64,000 nt of DNA from Athalassotoga saccharophila (GCF_009936215.1 NZ_AP019551.1:186001-250000), one strand, 5' to 3'; counted from the stretch's first letter, positions 45,377 through 54,607 are shown. The notes: generated from the sequence alone by a model not told the origin. Numbers and translations are program-made.

Positions 45377-47227
45377 ATGGCAGATCAAAAAGATAGCGAG
45401 ATAAGACCGGCAGAGGCTATAGCAAAAGAATCGGATAAAAAACTCAAAAAAGCTCTAAGTCTTCAGGATTTATTTTTTCTTTCAATGGGAGGGATAATAG
45501 GTTCTGGATGGCTGTTAGGAGTTGCAGGCGCTGCCAGTACGGCAGGACCTGCATCGATACTATCATGGATAATAGGAGGAGTCATAGTCTTATTCATAGC
45601 CCTGACCTTTGCAGAAATTTCGGGCGCGATTCCGAAAAGCGGCGCAATTGTGAGGTATCCCCATCTGGCTTATGGTGGTTACACAGGATACATAATAGGG
45701 TGGGCTTACATGTTGAGTGCAGTAACGGTACCAACTGTTGAAGCCGAAGCGGTACTAACCTATGCTTCAACCTATGTTCCGGGTCTTTTCCACACGGTAT
45801 CCGGTGTATCGGTTTTGACCCCTGTCGGTATACTGGCCGGGGTAGTCCTGCTGATCGCATTCTTCTTTTTAAACTGGTTCGGTATAAGATTTCTTGGCAA
45901 ATTCAATTCGGTCGCTACATGGTGGAAATTCATCATTCCAGCACTTACATTTATCTTTCTGCTGTTCATGTTCAACAAATCAAATTTGGTCTCTCACGGA
46001 GGATTTTTCCCGTTGGGAGTCGGAAGCATGTTTTACGCGATCCCATCGGCGGGCATAGTTTTTTCTTACCTTGGATTCAGGCAAGCGCTTGAATTCGGTG
46101 GAGAAGCAAAAAATCCTCAAAGAGATGTTCCAAGAGCAACTGTGTATTCTGTGCTTGCCGCGATAGCACTTTACACACTTTTGCAGGTTGCTTTTTTGGG
46201 AGCGATAAAATGGCCTAACGGCACAACATGGTCTACATTGACATCCTCCTCTTTAGGTTCGGCGCCATTTTTCACAGAACTACAATACAGCGGGATAGCC
46301 TTATTCATAGCGTTTTCTTACTTTTTGCTCATTGACGCATGGATTTCTCCCAGCGGAACTGGCTGGATATACCTCGGTAACTCCGCAAGAGTACTGTATG
46401 GTATAGCTGCAGATGGATATTTTCCATCTTCATTACTAAAAATTCACAGCAAAACGAGGATACCATACATTGCTCTAATAGCGAGTCTTGTAATCGGAGT
46501 CATCTTCTTTTTACCATTTCCATCATGGTATCTTTTCGTTGGCTTCATCTCCAGTGCCACGGTTTTAACTTATATAATGGGGCCGCTGGCATTGATAACG
46601 TTTAGAAAACATGCTCCTCAACTTCACAGACCATTTCGTTTGCCTTACGCCTCAATAATATCTCCTGTTGCCTTTGTTGGAGCCGCTCTTATCGTTTACT
46701 GGTCCGGAATAACAACACTTACAATGATCTTCTACACAACATTTATAGGAATTCCGATATTTTATTTCCTTTACGCCTCCAAAAAATTAAATCTTTCGAA
46801 AACTTTCGCTTACACGGTAGGGTTGATAGAGTTGGCCATAGCGATAGTTGCTTTGGTGGTCAATTACATGTACGTACTTTATCCGCCTACCAAAGAAAGT
46901 ATGGAGACAAAGACAGAAATATTCCTTTCAACTCTGGCAGTCATGTCGGGTATTGTACTTTTATTCACGGCGATAACATCGTTAAAAGTTTCTGAAAAAG
47001 ATAAACAGATGTTTTCAAGTTCCTATTGGTTGCTTTCTTTGATGATAGTGACTGAACTATTTTCGTATTTTGGGGCATTTGGAAATGACGTTTTAATTCC
47101 ATTTCCATGGGATACGATCGTTATGATAGTTGTCTATTCTGTGATATACGTTTTTGCGCTTAGAGGTGGACACAACACAGAAGATCTAAGTGTTATAGTA
47201 GAAGAACAGAAAGACTCAAACCTTTAA
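45377..47227 (+). CDS. APC-family amino acid permease
   Basis: 616 residues with about 14 hydrophobic segments and a charged ~40-residue N-terminus. The first helix block SLQDLFFLSMGGIIGSGWLLG carries the GxG motif of the APC superfamily, and EISGAIPKSGAIVRYPHLAYG is the conserved loop after helix 2. The extra C-terminal helices (about 500-600) make it longer than the usual ~450-500. It likely takes up or exchanges amino acids; coupling with peptide hydrolysis (export of a surplus amino acid) is a possible role. ATG behind AAGGAGGTGATTTT. Confidence 0.85.
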   Translation: MADQKDSEIRPAEAIAKESDKKLKKALSLQDLFFLSMGGIIGSGWLLGVAGAASTAGPASILSWIIGGVIVLFIALTFAEISGAIPKSGAIVRYPHLAYGGYTGYIIGWAYMLSAVTVPTVEAEAVLTYASTYVPGLFHTVSGVSVLTPVGILAGVVLLIAFFFLNWFGIRFLGKFNSVATWWKFIIPALTFIFLLFMFNKSNLVSHGGFFPLGVGSMFYAIPSAGIVFSYLGFRQALEFGGEAKNPQRDVPRATVYSVLAAIALYTLLQVAFLGAIKWPNGTTWSTLTSSSLGSAPFFTELQYSGIALFIAFSYFLLIDAWISPSGTGWIYLGNSARVLYGIAADGYFPSSLLKIHSKTRIPYIALIASLVIGVIFFLPFPSWYLFVGFISSATVLTYIMGPLALITFRKHAPQLHRPFRLPYASIISPVAFVGAALIVYWSGITTLTMIFYTTFIGIPIFYFLYASKKLNLSKTFAYTVGLIELAIAIVALVVNYMYVLYPPTKESMETKTEIFLSTLAVMSGIVLLFTAITSLKVSEKDKQMFSSSYWLLSLMIVTELFSYFGAFGNDVLIPFPWDTIVMIVVYSVIYVFALRGGHNTEDLSVIVEEQKDSNL

Positions 47228-47308
47228 TTCTGATGGCCGGGGTAATTTTAGGAGAAAGGTTTTCGAGGGAAGAAATTGATAATCTAAAATCTACACAAGG
47301 AGGCTAAA

Positions 47309-48463
47309 ATGAAATTACTTTTCAAAAACGCGAATGTTTTTCCAATTACGTCCAAACCATTCAAAGGAGACGTGCTTGTCAAAGATTCCAAAATATACAA
47401 AATTGGTGAATCGATAAAAAAGGACAAAGATACAGAGGTAATAGACCTCGAGGGAAAATATTTGATTCCCGGCTTCATAGATGCCCATTCCCACATAGGG
47501 CTCAAAGAAGAAAGTGTCAACGACCCGGTTGGGTCAGATGTAAATGAAGTCACAGATCCTATCACGGCCGATGTTAAAGCCATTGATGGATTCAACCCTG
47601 AGGATGATGCCATAGACAGGGCACTCAGTGGCGGAGTCACAACGGTAATGATAGTGCCCGGAAGTGCGAATCCAATCGGAGGGCAAGGAGCGATAATAAA
47701 GTTCAAATCAAAGATAGTAAATGAGATGATAATCAAAGAGCCCGCGGGATTGAAGATGGCCTTCGGTGAAAACCCAAAAAGGGTTTACGGTGATCAAAAA
47801 AAGACTCCATCGACACGTTTGGGAGTGGCATCTGTCATAAGATCTTATTTTACGAGAGTACAGGATTACATGAAAAAGAAGGAGATCGCACAGAAGGATG
47901 GCAGGCCATTCACAGAAAGGGATCTCAAACTCGAAGCGGGAGAAAAAGTCCTTAAAGGAGAGATTCCGGCCAGAATTCATGCCCATCGTTACGATGACAT
48001 ATTGACTGCAACAAGGATAGCGGAGGAATTTGGATTTAGATTCGTCATAGAGCACGGGACAGAAGGGTACAAGATAGCCGATTATTTAAAAGAGAAAGGG
48101 ATACCCGTAGTTGTAGGGCCTTTGATGACCTTCAGGACGAAAAGAGAGTTAAAAGATATGACTATGGATTCGATAAAGATATTGAATGAGAAGGGAGTTT
48201 TGACGGCTCTCATGTGCGATCATCCGGTAATTCCTCTCGAGTATGCGTCTATTCAGGCCGCGAGTGCTCTAAGGTATGGTGCGAAGGAAGAGGATTTGCT
48301 AAAGATGCTTACGATAAATCCCGCCAGAATACTTGGCATTTCAGACAGGGTAGGGTCCATTGAAGAGGGAAAGGATGCAGACCTTGTGATATGGAGCGGT
48401 CATCCATTCGATGCCAGATCAAAAGTCGAAAGTATATACATAGAGGGAATAAAGATTATGTGA
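47309..48463 (+). CDS. Amidohydrolase of the imidazolonepropionase-like group
   Basis: 384 residues. Metal-site motifs: DAHSHIGL (about 60-67), RIHAHRYDD, VIEHGTEGYK and MCDHPVIPL with the final Asp. A large insertion (about 125-195, with GENPKRVYGD and an Arg/Lys-rich helix) is typical of a COG1228 subgroup different from the two prolidase-like enzymes upstream. It is cytoplasmic. The substrate is unknown; peptide, hydantoin-like or cyclic amide hydrolysis would each fit the setting. ATG behind AAGGAGGCTAAA. Confidence 0.8.
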   Translation: MKLLFKNANVFPITSKPFKGDVLVKDSKIYKIGESIKKDKDTEVIDLEGKYLIPGFIDAHSHIGLKEESVNDPVGSDVNEVTDPITADVKAIDGFNPEDDAIDRALSGGVTTVMIVPGSANPIGGQGAIIKFKSKIVNEMIIKEPAGLKMAFGENPKRVYGDQKKTPSTRLGVASVIRSYFTRVQDYMKKKEIAQKDGRPFTERDLKLEAGEKVLKGEIPARIHAHRYDDILTATRIAEEFGFRFVIEHGTEGYKIADYLKEKGIPVVVGPLMTFRTKRELKDMTMDSIKILNEKGVLTALMCDHPVIPLEYASIQAASALRYGAKEEDLLKMLTINPARILGISDRVGSIEEGKDADLVIWSGHPFDARSKVESIYIEGIKIM

Positions 48464-48552
48464 TTAAAGTATAATTAAAATTTAATTTTGTAAAAATCAT
48501 ATATTAATGTTTATAGGTTAATATACTTTCAAAGTTGCAAAAGAGGTAAAAA

Positions 48553-48639
48553 ATGCGAATAATTTCGATTTTGGTAATGACAAAAATGACAAATGAGAGA
48601 AGAGATCATAGAGTACTGCCCGGTGGAGCAGTGCCTTGA
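48553..48639 (+). CDS. Putative attenuator leader peptide (28 residues)
   Basis: ATG at 48553 behind AGAGGTAAAAA; the peptide begins MRIISILVMTKMTNERRD and ends HRVLPGGAVP, stopping at TGA 48637-48639. Ile, Leu and Val codons are dense in the first eight residues. The last codons contain the first two pairing segments of the following attenuator, as in classic amino-acid operon leaders. The peptide itself has no recognised homologue; the coding call rests on the ribosome binding site and on the RNA layout. Confidence 0.55.
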   Translation: MRIISILVMTKMTNERRDHRVLPGGAVP

Positions 48640-48694
48640 TCTTTGGGGTATAGATTCCACCGGGCCACATTGAAAAATGTGGCCCTTTTTATTT
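48613..48694 (+). promoter_or_regulatory. Classic-topology transcription attenuator before the third binding-protein gene
   Basis: Three competing hairpins can be drawn. 1:2 is GTACTGC (48613-48619) with GCAGTGC (48628-48634). 2:3 is GCCCGGTGGA (48618-48627) with TCCACCGGGC (48656-48665), a perfect 10-bp antiterminator. 3:4 is GGGCCACATT (48662-48671) with AATGTGGCCC (48676-48685) around a GAAA loop, followed by TTTTTATTTT, a textbook terminator. Segments 1 and 2 lie in the leader reading frame, so ribosome position would choose the outcome. Confidence 0.75.
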
Positions 48695-48712
48695 TAGATT
48701 GGAGGTAAGAAG

Positions 48713-50587
48713 ATGAAAAGATTTTTTGTGTTTTCAACGATCCTTTTCTTCATCGTATCCATGGGAATGTCCCAAAATGTCGTAAACCCAGACACAATAG
48801 TCTACGAAGAGCCAGGACCTTTTCAATCTTTAGATCCGGCCTGGGAGTATGACACCACATCTGCCGAGGTTATATGGCAACTTTACGATTCCCTGCTTCA
48901 ATATGATGGGACATCGACAACAAAACTGCTTCCAATGCTGTCGACAAATGTTCCATCTGTTGCAGATGGAACGATTCTTGACAACGGTAAAACTTATGTA
49001 TTTCACATCAGACAGGGTGTCTATTTTCACAATGGAGACCTTTTAACTCCTCAGGATGTGGTCTATTCTCTTGAAAGATTGGTTCTTCTCGATTACAGCG
49101 GAGGGCCGTCATGGATGCTTGCCCAACCATTGCTTCCCATGATAGACGGTCATTACGTTTCGACGATCGTCCAGGAAGTTGCAAAGGAACTCGATCTTAG
49201 CGATCCTCTAAATTACACGAGTCTAAGTTCTCTCGGCATTTTCGCAACTGGCACAAAAGTCCCGATCAACGACAAATACAAGCAGGCCCTGATAAATGCC
49301 TTTAACCTGCTTGCAAGTGATTTCGAAATTAAAGGAAATGACGTAATAATTCATCTTCCACAACCATTCGAACCTTTCCTTTACACACTTGCAAAAGGTG
49401 GAATATGCGAATCTGTCATCCTCGATGAAAAATGGTGCGCGGAAAATAAGGCATGGGACGGAAAGGCTGATGACTGGTGGTATTACCATAATCCCACACT
49501 TAGCCAAGATACCCTCACGAATATAGAAAACGGAACCGGACCGTATTTCATGAAATATTACATACCCAACAGAGAAATAGCCTTTCAAAGATTTGATAAA
49601 TACTGGGCAGGACCAGCCCCAACAAAGTATGCGGTCATAAAGTATGTAAATGAATTCACGACAAGATTGCTCGATCTGGAATCTGGCCAGGCTGACGCGA
49701 TTTACGTACCCGTCGAAAACTTATCCGAGGTGCAAAATGACAAGAACATAAAAGTCTCGGTCTATCCCCAACTTTCCGTTTATGAACTGAATTTCACGTG
49801 GAATTTAGTCAGTGATGGCAATCCCTACATTGGATCGGGAAAATTGGACGGAAACGGCATTCCACCGGATTTCTTCTCAAATTTGGACGTGAGAAAGGGT
49901 TTTGAATATCTCTTTCCTTACAGCAAGTACATAAAAGAGGCTTATAATAATCTCGCATTTCAACCAAACGGCGCGATAATGAAAGGAATGTTTGGATACA
50001 GCCAGAATTTGCCGGAATATGATCAAGATCTTTCAAAAGCCGTTGAGTATTTCAAAAAGGCATACAACGGAGAGTTATGGAAAAAGGGATTTAAGTTCTC
50101 TGCAATATACGAAAGTGGAGACACAACCGGGCAGTTAGCACTTACAGCGCTAAGCAATGCCGCAAGGGAGATCAATCCCAAATTCCAAATAAATGTTGTC
50201 GGAGAGTTGTGGCCAAACCTTCTCAGCGATAGTCTTTCTTTCAAATTACCGATCTTCACGATGGGATATCTTGCCGATTATCCAGATCCTTATGATCTTG
50301 CGTATGCATATTATTCTTCAACGGGCATATTTGGAGCATTCATAGGTCAAAATTTTGTCAGTTTTGCCCAAAAGGATCTCGATCCGCTTGTAAATGATCT
50401 CCTTACCACCTCTAACCTTTCAAAGCGTGCTGAAATAGTCAAACAACTTGAAGAGTTAGATTACGATAACGCACTCTATATCTGGACAGATCAACCATTC
50501 GGAATATTCGTAAGCCGTACTTGGCTAAAAGGATGGTATCCGAATGGAATAAGACCGGGAATAGACTTCTACTCTCTCTCAAAATAA
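48713..50587 (+). CDS. Family 5 peptide-binding protein (third paralogue)
   Basis: 624 residues with a signal peptide (about 1-20) and no lipobox. It carries the same blocks as its paralogues (YVFHIRQGVYFHNGDLLTPQ, FDKYWAGPA, KLDGNGIPPDFFSNLDVRKG). A short insertion (VAKELDLSDPLNYTSLSSL) near residue 160 separates it from the first copy. ATG behind TTGGAGGTAAGAAG. It is transcribed with its own attenuated leader, so its level can be set apart from the rest of the island. A bidirectional terminator follows. Confidence 0.9.
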   Translation: MKRFFVFSTILFFIVSMGMSQNVVNPDTIVYEEPGPFQSLDPAWEYDTTSAEVIWQLYDSLLQYDGTSTTKLLPMLSTNVPSVADGTILDNGKTYVFHIRQGVYFHNGDLLTPQDVVYSLERLVLLDYSGGPSWMLAQPLLPMIDGHYVSTIVQEVAKELDLSDPLNYTSLSSLGIFATGTKVPINDKYKQALINAFNLLASDFEIKGNDVIIHLPQPFEPFLYTLAKGGICESVILDEKWCAENKAWDGKADDWWYYHNPTLSQDTLTNIENGTGPYFMKYYIPNREIAFQRFDKYWAGPAPTKYAVIKYVNEFTTRLLDLESGQADAIYVPVENLSEVQNDKNIKVSVYPQLSVYELNFTWNLVSDGNPYIGSGKLDGNGIPPDFFSNLDVRKGFEYLFPYSKYIKEAYNNLAFQPNGAIMKGMFGYSQNLPEYDQDLSKAVEYFKKAYNGELWKKGFKFSAIYESGDTTGQLALTALSNAAREINPKFQINVVGELWPNLLSDSLSFKLPIFTMGYLADYPDPYDLAYAYYSSTGIFGAFIGQNFVSFAQKDLDPLVNDLLTTSNLSKRAEIVKQLEELDYDNALYIWTDQPFGIFVSRTWLKGWYPNGIRPGIDFYSLSK

Positions 50588-50611
50588 AGAAGCGGGTTGT
50601 CCCGCTTCTTT
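50586..50611. terminator. Bidirectional terminator between convergent genes
   Basis: AAAGAAGCGGG / CCCGCTTCTTT, an 11-bp stem with a 4-nt loop. It starts at the stop codon of the binding-protein gene and reaches the stop of the convergent chemoreceptor gene, with T-rich sequence on both sides. Confidence 0.85.
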
Positions 50612-52187
50612 ATCTTAATCTCGCCTGTAAATCGCCAAGGAGTTTTATAAGTTCATTCGCACTCGATTCGGCGTAGGAAAGATTCTGCCTTGCCTCTGTT
50701 AAATTCTTTGACTCAAGCGCCGCAAGTGTCCTGCCTCCGTATTCGTGGACTGAAGCATGAAGAGATTCGACCCTTTGCCACTCGCTTTTTATCTCGTCAG
50801 GAGGCGTTACAGAGTACATGAGTATTCCAAAATTGCATCTGTGGGGATCGGTCTCCAAATCGACAACCTTTTCATTCTGAACAGCGCTTTCAAGTCTGTT
50901 AAGCCAGTTTTTGTGCGCATTTATTGCCTCTTGCAATTGATCTGCAAACTCGGCCTTTGAATAAATTGTGTATGCCGTTAGTTCTCCAACTATCTTTTGT
51001 GTCTCTGCTATTGATTTTTCGGCATTTGAAACGAGTTCTCCCAATCGTGATGATATATCGTTTATCTTCTCTTCTATAAGCCCCATCGCACCGCTAACTT
51101 CTGTCGACATATCGGTTATATTCTTGGATGCCGCGGTCATTTCCTCGGCCGACGCGCTGAACTCTTCGGCGCTCGCGGCTATACCGGATATCGGTGAATT
51201 CATGGTCTTTACAGAGTCGAGTATCGAGACAATCGTTGAGGTTGTCTCCTCATTGTTTTTTAGAATTTGAGTAAGTTGATCATTGACACTCGAGATATTT
51301 TGAGAGATCTCTCCTATTCCAGAGATTACATCTTTTAGATTGTTTCCTATCTTCAATGCCGCGTTCTTGCTCTCCTCGGCAAGTTTTCTTATCTCATCCG
51401 CGACGACTGCAAAGCCTTTTCCGGCATCTCCGGCACGCGCGGCCTCTATCGCGGCGTTAAGCGCAAGGAGATTTGTCTGATCGGATATACTTGATATCAC
51501 AGAAACTGCCTCATTTATGAGGTTGACGTAGTTTGTAAGTGCCTTTGCCTGATCGCTTATTTGACTTACCTTTGATTTGAAATCTTCCATTTTCTCGCCG
51601 GTCTCTTTTAGCGCTTTTTCTCCTTTAGATGCGTTGTCTGAAACACCGTTTGAAGTCTCTGAAAGTTCCTGGGCAGACTTTGCGAGTGTCTGGCTCGAAG
51701 ATGCAACCTGTTCAATCGAGGCGTTTAACTCCTCTATTGCGGCCGAGATGTTCTGAACCGATGCGTTAACTTTTTTAAGGGAATTTTCCATCTCATTGAA
51801 TTCTTTAGAAAAACTCTTGAGATTTCTTGCAACGGTACTGTTGTCTACGGCAGTCAACCTTATGCCTTTAAACAGATCTTTGAGTTTTAATCTTATCTTT
51901 TCGAAAAGCGCCCCGATTTTTAGTCCAAGTCCTCTAAGACCCGCATCTTTGTCAAGTTTTGACAACTCGACTATGTCTAATCTTTCGGATTCAGCGGTCT
52001 TGGAATTGAGACGTCCCATCGGCTTTATGACCACAATGTAGGACAGAATTGCCAAAAGCACTGCGACACCGAGTGTCACAAGTGATGTAATAAGCACATA
52101 TCTCATGTCTTTGAAAAGGATCGCAAAAGCCGAATCGATTACAAGTAACGCTAACAACACATACAGTACCGTTTGAACCTTTCTCAT
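50610..52187 (-). CDS. Methyl-accepting chemotaxis protein with C-terminal CZB domain
   Basis: About 525 residues. Two membrane helices near the N-terminus ([19 protein letters not shown] and [20 protein letters not shown]) are joined by only a few residues, so there is no external sensor domain. A long coiled-coil signalling domain follows with the highly conserved hairpin tip ([19 protein letters not shown]). The C-terminal ~110 residues are a CZB (chemoreceptor zinc-binding) domain, with ligands in AHKNWLNRL (His), HRCNFGI (Cys) and LHASVHEYG (two His). CZB domains bind zinc and have been linked to sensing of zinc or hypochlorous acid. ATG at 52187 behind GGGAGGGATACAA; a longer frame extends upstream without a site. 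Confidence 0.88.
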   Translation of the reverse strand: MRKVQTVLYVLLALLVIDSAFAILFKDMRYVLITSLVTLGVAVLLAILSYIVVIKPMGRLNSKTAESERLDIVELSKLDKDAGLRGLGLKIGALFEKIRLKLKDLFKGIRLTAVDNSTVARNLKSFSKEFNEMENSLKKVNASVQNISAAIEELNASIEQVASSSQTLAKSAQELSETSNGVSDNASKGEKALKETGEKMEDFKSKVSQISDQAKALTNYVNLINEAVSVISSISDQTNLLALNAAIEAARAGDAGKGFAVVADEIRKLAEESKNAALKIGNNLKDVISGIGEISQNISSVNDQLTQILKNNEETTSTIVSILDSVKTMNSPISGIAASAEEFSASAEEMTAASKNITDMSTEVSGAMGLIEEKINDISSRLGELVSNAEKSIAETQKIVGELTAYTIYSKAEFADQLQEAINAHKNWLNRLESAVQNEKVVDLETDPHRCNFGILMYSVTPPDEIKSEWQRVESLHASVHEYGGRTLAALESKNLTEARQNLSYAESSANELIKLLGDLQARLR

Positions 52188-52226
52188 TTGTATCCCTCCC
52201 AAGAAGGTGAGATTTCGACAATTATA

Positions 52227-52255
52227 ATTATACATTATCTTTGTATATGCCCCAA
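52227..52255 (-). promoter_or_regulatory. Promoter of the chemoreceptor gene
   Basis: TTGGGG (52250-52255) and TATAAT (52227-52232) are separated by 17 nt, about 40 nt before the ATG at 52187. A second TATAAT lies six bases downstream. Confidence 0.65.
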
Positions 52256-52344
52256 AACTTTTCTCTTTTTTTGTATTTGGTAAGATAAAGAGGCAAGGAG
52301 CAAAGAAATAACTGAGGTGGATCACTTTTAATGGGCGCAGTGGA

Positions 52345-52473
52345 TCATTTTTTGCTTGACTTTATACATTTTGCATTCTCCTCAATCGAGTAATATGCGA
52401 TGTAAGCAATTCCAGATATTATCGCGGATATAATTACAAGTTCTAATATGAACCTTTTCGGTTGATTAATCAT
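52345..52473 (-). CDS. Possible 42-residue membrane protein
   Basis: A short frame from ATG at 52473 that overlaps the last 8 nt of the HD-GYP gene and ends at TGA 52345-52347. The peptide has a positively charged start (MINQPKR), one clear membrane helix ([20 protein letters not shown]) and a Lys-rich tail (CIKSSKK). This inside-helix-tail pattern is typical of real small membrane proteins. No strong ribosome binding site is visible, so translation would depend on coupling to the gene upstream. Confidence 0.45.
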   Translation of the reverse strand: MINQPKRFILELVIISAIISGIAYIAYYSIEENAKCIKSSKK

Positions 52474-54358
52474 TTTCAGGAGTATCGAAAGTCCATCCGC
52501 TATCAAAGACTCTATTGCACGCTTTAACTACATCCTCATCGTAGAGAATTCCAATATTGTCATTTATCTCTTCCAATGCCGCCTCAATTCCGAGCGCTGC
52601 CCTGTAAGGCCTGTGGGATGACATCGCCTCGACAACGTCTGCAACGGCAAGTATCTTTCCACCTATTGCCATTTTATCTCCCTTGATCTCAAGAGGATAT
52701 CCGCTTCCATTTATCCTTTCGTGGTGCTGGCGCACCATTGTGGCGACGGTTTCAAAATCTTTTATGCGTCTTAATATCTTGTACCCTTCTTCGACATGGT
52801 CCTTTATGAGTTCGAATTCCGTCTTTTTCAGTTTGGATGGTTTTGTAAGGATATCGAGAGGAATGCTTATCTTTCCTATGTCATGAAGAAGGCCCGCGAT
52901 CTCTATCTCTTTTATCTCCTCATCTTTTAGTCCCATCTCTTTTCCAATTCTAACTGCTAACATGCTCACCCGTCTTTGATGGCCTGCCGTGTAGGGATCT
53001 TTTACCTCGACCATGTCTGACAGGGCAATGACAAGTGAATCGACAAGGGAGTTTATCTTTAACTCCATACCCTTTATTCCAGACAGATCCGTCGCGATGG
53101 CAACGTAAGATGGATTGACGGGATCATCGTTGTAGAAGACCGAGATCATCACCGGGTAAGTTGTGCCATCCTTTCTTTTGTGAATCGTCTCAAACTGGAC
53201 GTATTCTTTCTCGTGGCGTCTTAAAGGCTCAAGCATTTCTTTGATCTCATCGAAAGTAAGATCAGTCTTTACATCTGAGGCCTTGATTTCTTTTATCTCG
53301 TTGAATGTATAACCGAGTCTTCTTAAAGTGATTGGATTTACGAGTTTGTATTTCAGAGTGTCTGGATCTACAATGTGAATTTCTTCAGAAAGATTTTGGA
53401 CTATTCTTCCAAATGTCAAAGCGTCCGATCGATTCAGTATTCTCTCTATTCCAACTCCAAGATCTCCTGCAAGTTCTTTCAAAAGAGAGACTTGTTCGGG
53501 ATCGTCAAAGATTTCTTCCCTCGCACAGACAAATAATTTACCATAGGCCTTTTTTATGCATGCAGGCTTTGAATCGGGATGAACGGAACATTTGTAATCA
53601 ATGACTTGAAATTCATCTGTGCACTTTTCTAATTCTCCCGATTTTATACATTCTTTTATAACGGGACAGCAATCTCCTGCACAGTAAATCTTACCCTCGG
53701 AATAGATTGCGACTCCATGGTAGAATCTCGCACTCTCTAAATCCTTGCAAAAGCCTTCGAGGAGGTTATCCAAATTGTCCTCTTTTGCAATTCTTTGATT
53801 TGCCATTCTTATGCTTTTAAGAATCTCATTAAGTTTTTCTATCCTCTTTTTTGATCTCATCGCGGTTATGCCGTAGGCCAAATCTCCGGCAAGTTCTTCA
53901 AAAAGTCTTTTTTCGATATCTGTGAATATGCCGGGAATCTTTGAATAGACTCCAATTGTTCCTATTATCTTTTCATCCACTTTAATCGCTACGGCCATAT
54001 TTGCCTTGAGACCCGTTTCATTTATTATATCTCTGTACACATCGTAATCCTTCTCATAGGTGACATCGTTGTAAATGTGTGTCTGGCCATCTTTGAGTGC
54101 CCTGCCGGATGCACCGGCTGAATATTGTGGATTATCTGGCTCAATTTTTATTTTGTCTGCGTATTGCTTGAGGACCCCGCTTGAAATTTCTAAGTTAAGT
54201 CTGTCACCTTTGAGAAGTCCTACGAAGGCAGAATCGAATCCCCCTATGTTTACTATCGCGTCGCATATCTGTCGGGCAAGTGTATTTTCATCCTCCGCTC
54301 TAAGCAATATTTGATTGCACTCGCTAAGCATTCTGAAATATCTTTCAAGATTGGCCAT
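52466..54358 (-). CDS. GAF/PAS/HD-GYP cyclic-di-GMP phosphodiesterase with Cys-rich sensor
   Basis: 630 residues. Residues ~20-165 form a GAF domain. Residues ~195-305 look like a second GAF-like domain with eight cysteines (226, 230, 231, 237, 246, 257, 267, 278). Residues ~312-430 are PAS (IVDPDTLKYKLVNPITLRRLGY). Residues ~440-620 are HD-GYP, with AGLLHDIGK, the HHERINGSGYP signature and DVVEAMSSHRPYR. All HD-GYP residues needed for phosphodiesterase activity on cyclic di-GMP are present. The cysteines suggest a metal, Fe-S or redox-sensing site. There are no membrane segments. Single gene, possibly coupled to the small membrane ORF downstream. Confidence 0.88.
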   Translation of the reverse strand: MANLERYFRMLSECNQILLRAEDENTLARQICDAIVNIGGFDSAFVGLLKGDRLNLEISSGVLKQYADKIKIEPDNPQYSAGASGRALKDGQTHIYNDVTYEKDYDVYRDIINETGLKANMAVAIKVDEKIIGTIGVYSKIPGIFTDIEKRLFEELAGDLAYGITAMRSKKRIEKLNEILKSIRMANQRIAKEDNLDNLLEGFCKDLESARFYHGVAIYSEGKIYCAGDCCPVIKECIKSGELEKCTDEFQVIDYKCSVHPDSKPACIKKAYGKLFVCAREEIFDDPEQVSLLKELAGDLGVGIERILNRSDALTFGRIVQNLSEEIHIVDPDTLKYKLVNPITLRRLGYTFNEIKEIKASDVKTDLTFDEIKEMLEPLRRHEKEYVQFETIHKRKDGTTYPVMISVFYNDDPVNPSYVAIATDLSGIKGMELKINSLVDSLVIALSDMVEVKDPYTAGHQRRVSMLAVRIGKEMGLKDEEIKEIEIAGLLHDIGKISIPLDILTKPSKLKKTEFELIKDHVEEGYKILRRIKDFETVATMVRQHHERINGSGYPLEIKGDKMAIGGKILAVADVVEAMSSHRPYRAALGIEAALEEINDNIGILYDEDVVKACNRVFDSGWTFDTPEND

Positions 54359-54607
54359 TTGACTCTTCCCTCCTCGGATTGTATTTGGGATTAATGATAA
54401 ACCTTGTCTTGAACCAAACTCGACATTATTTTACATCTTTTTTATTTTAACAAAGAAATTTTTGGTAAAATGTTGCAAATGCAACCACATTATCTGGGAT
54501 AGAGGAAAGAGTGGCTAAATACTTGTTAATACTGACAAAAATGGAGTTTACGAAAAACTATTGGCAGGCCCAGCGTTAAGGATAAATATCAAATGAATTT
54601 AAAAGTT

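Noticed and set aside
48613-48665. T-box riboswitch before the third binding-protein gene
   Set aside because: No T-box bulge sequence or specifier-loop stem is present; the competing hairpins and leader frame explain the region better.
54359-54607. Search for a gene or RNA in the 249-bp gap between the HD-GYP and lactate dehydrogenase genes
   Set aside because: Only AT-rich sequence with a weak minus-strand promoter-like pair and a small TTGCAAATGCAA palindrome was seen; no frame or stable hairpin supports a feature.
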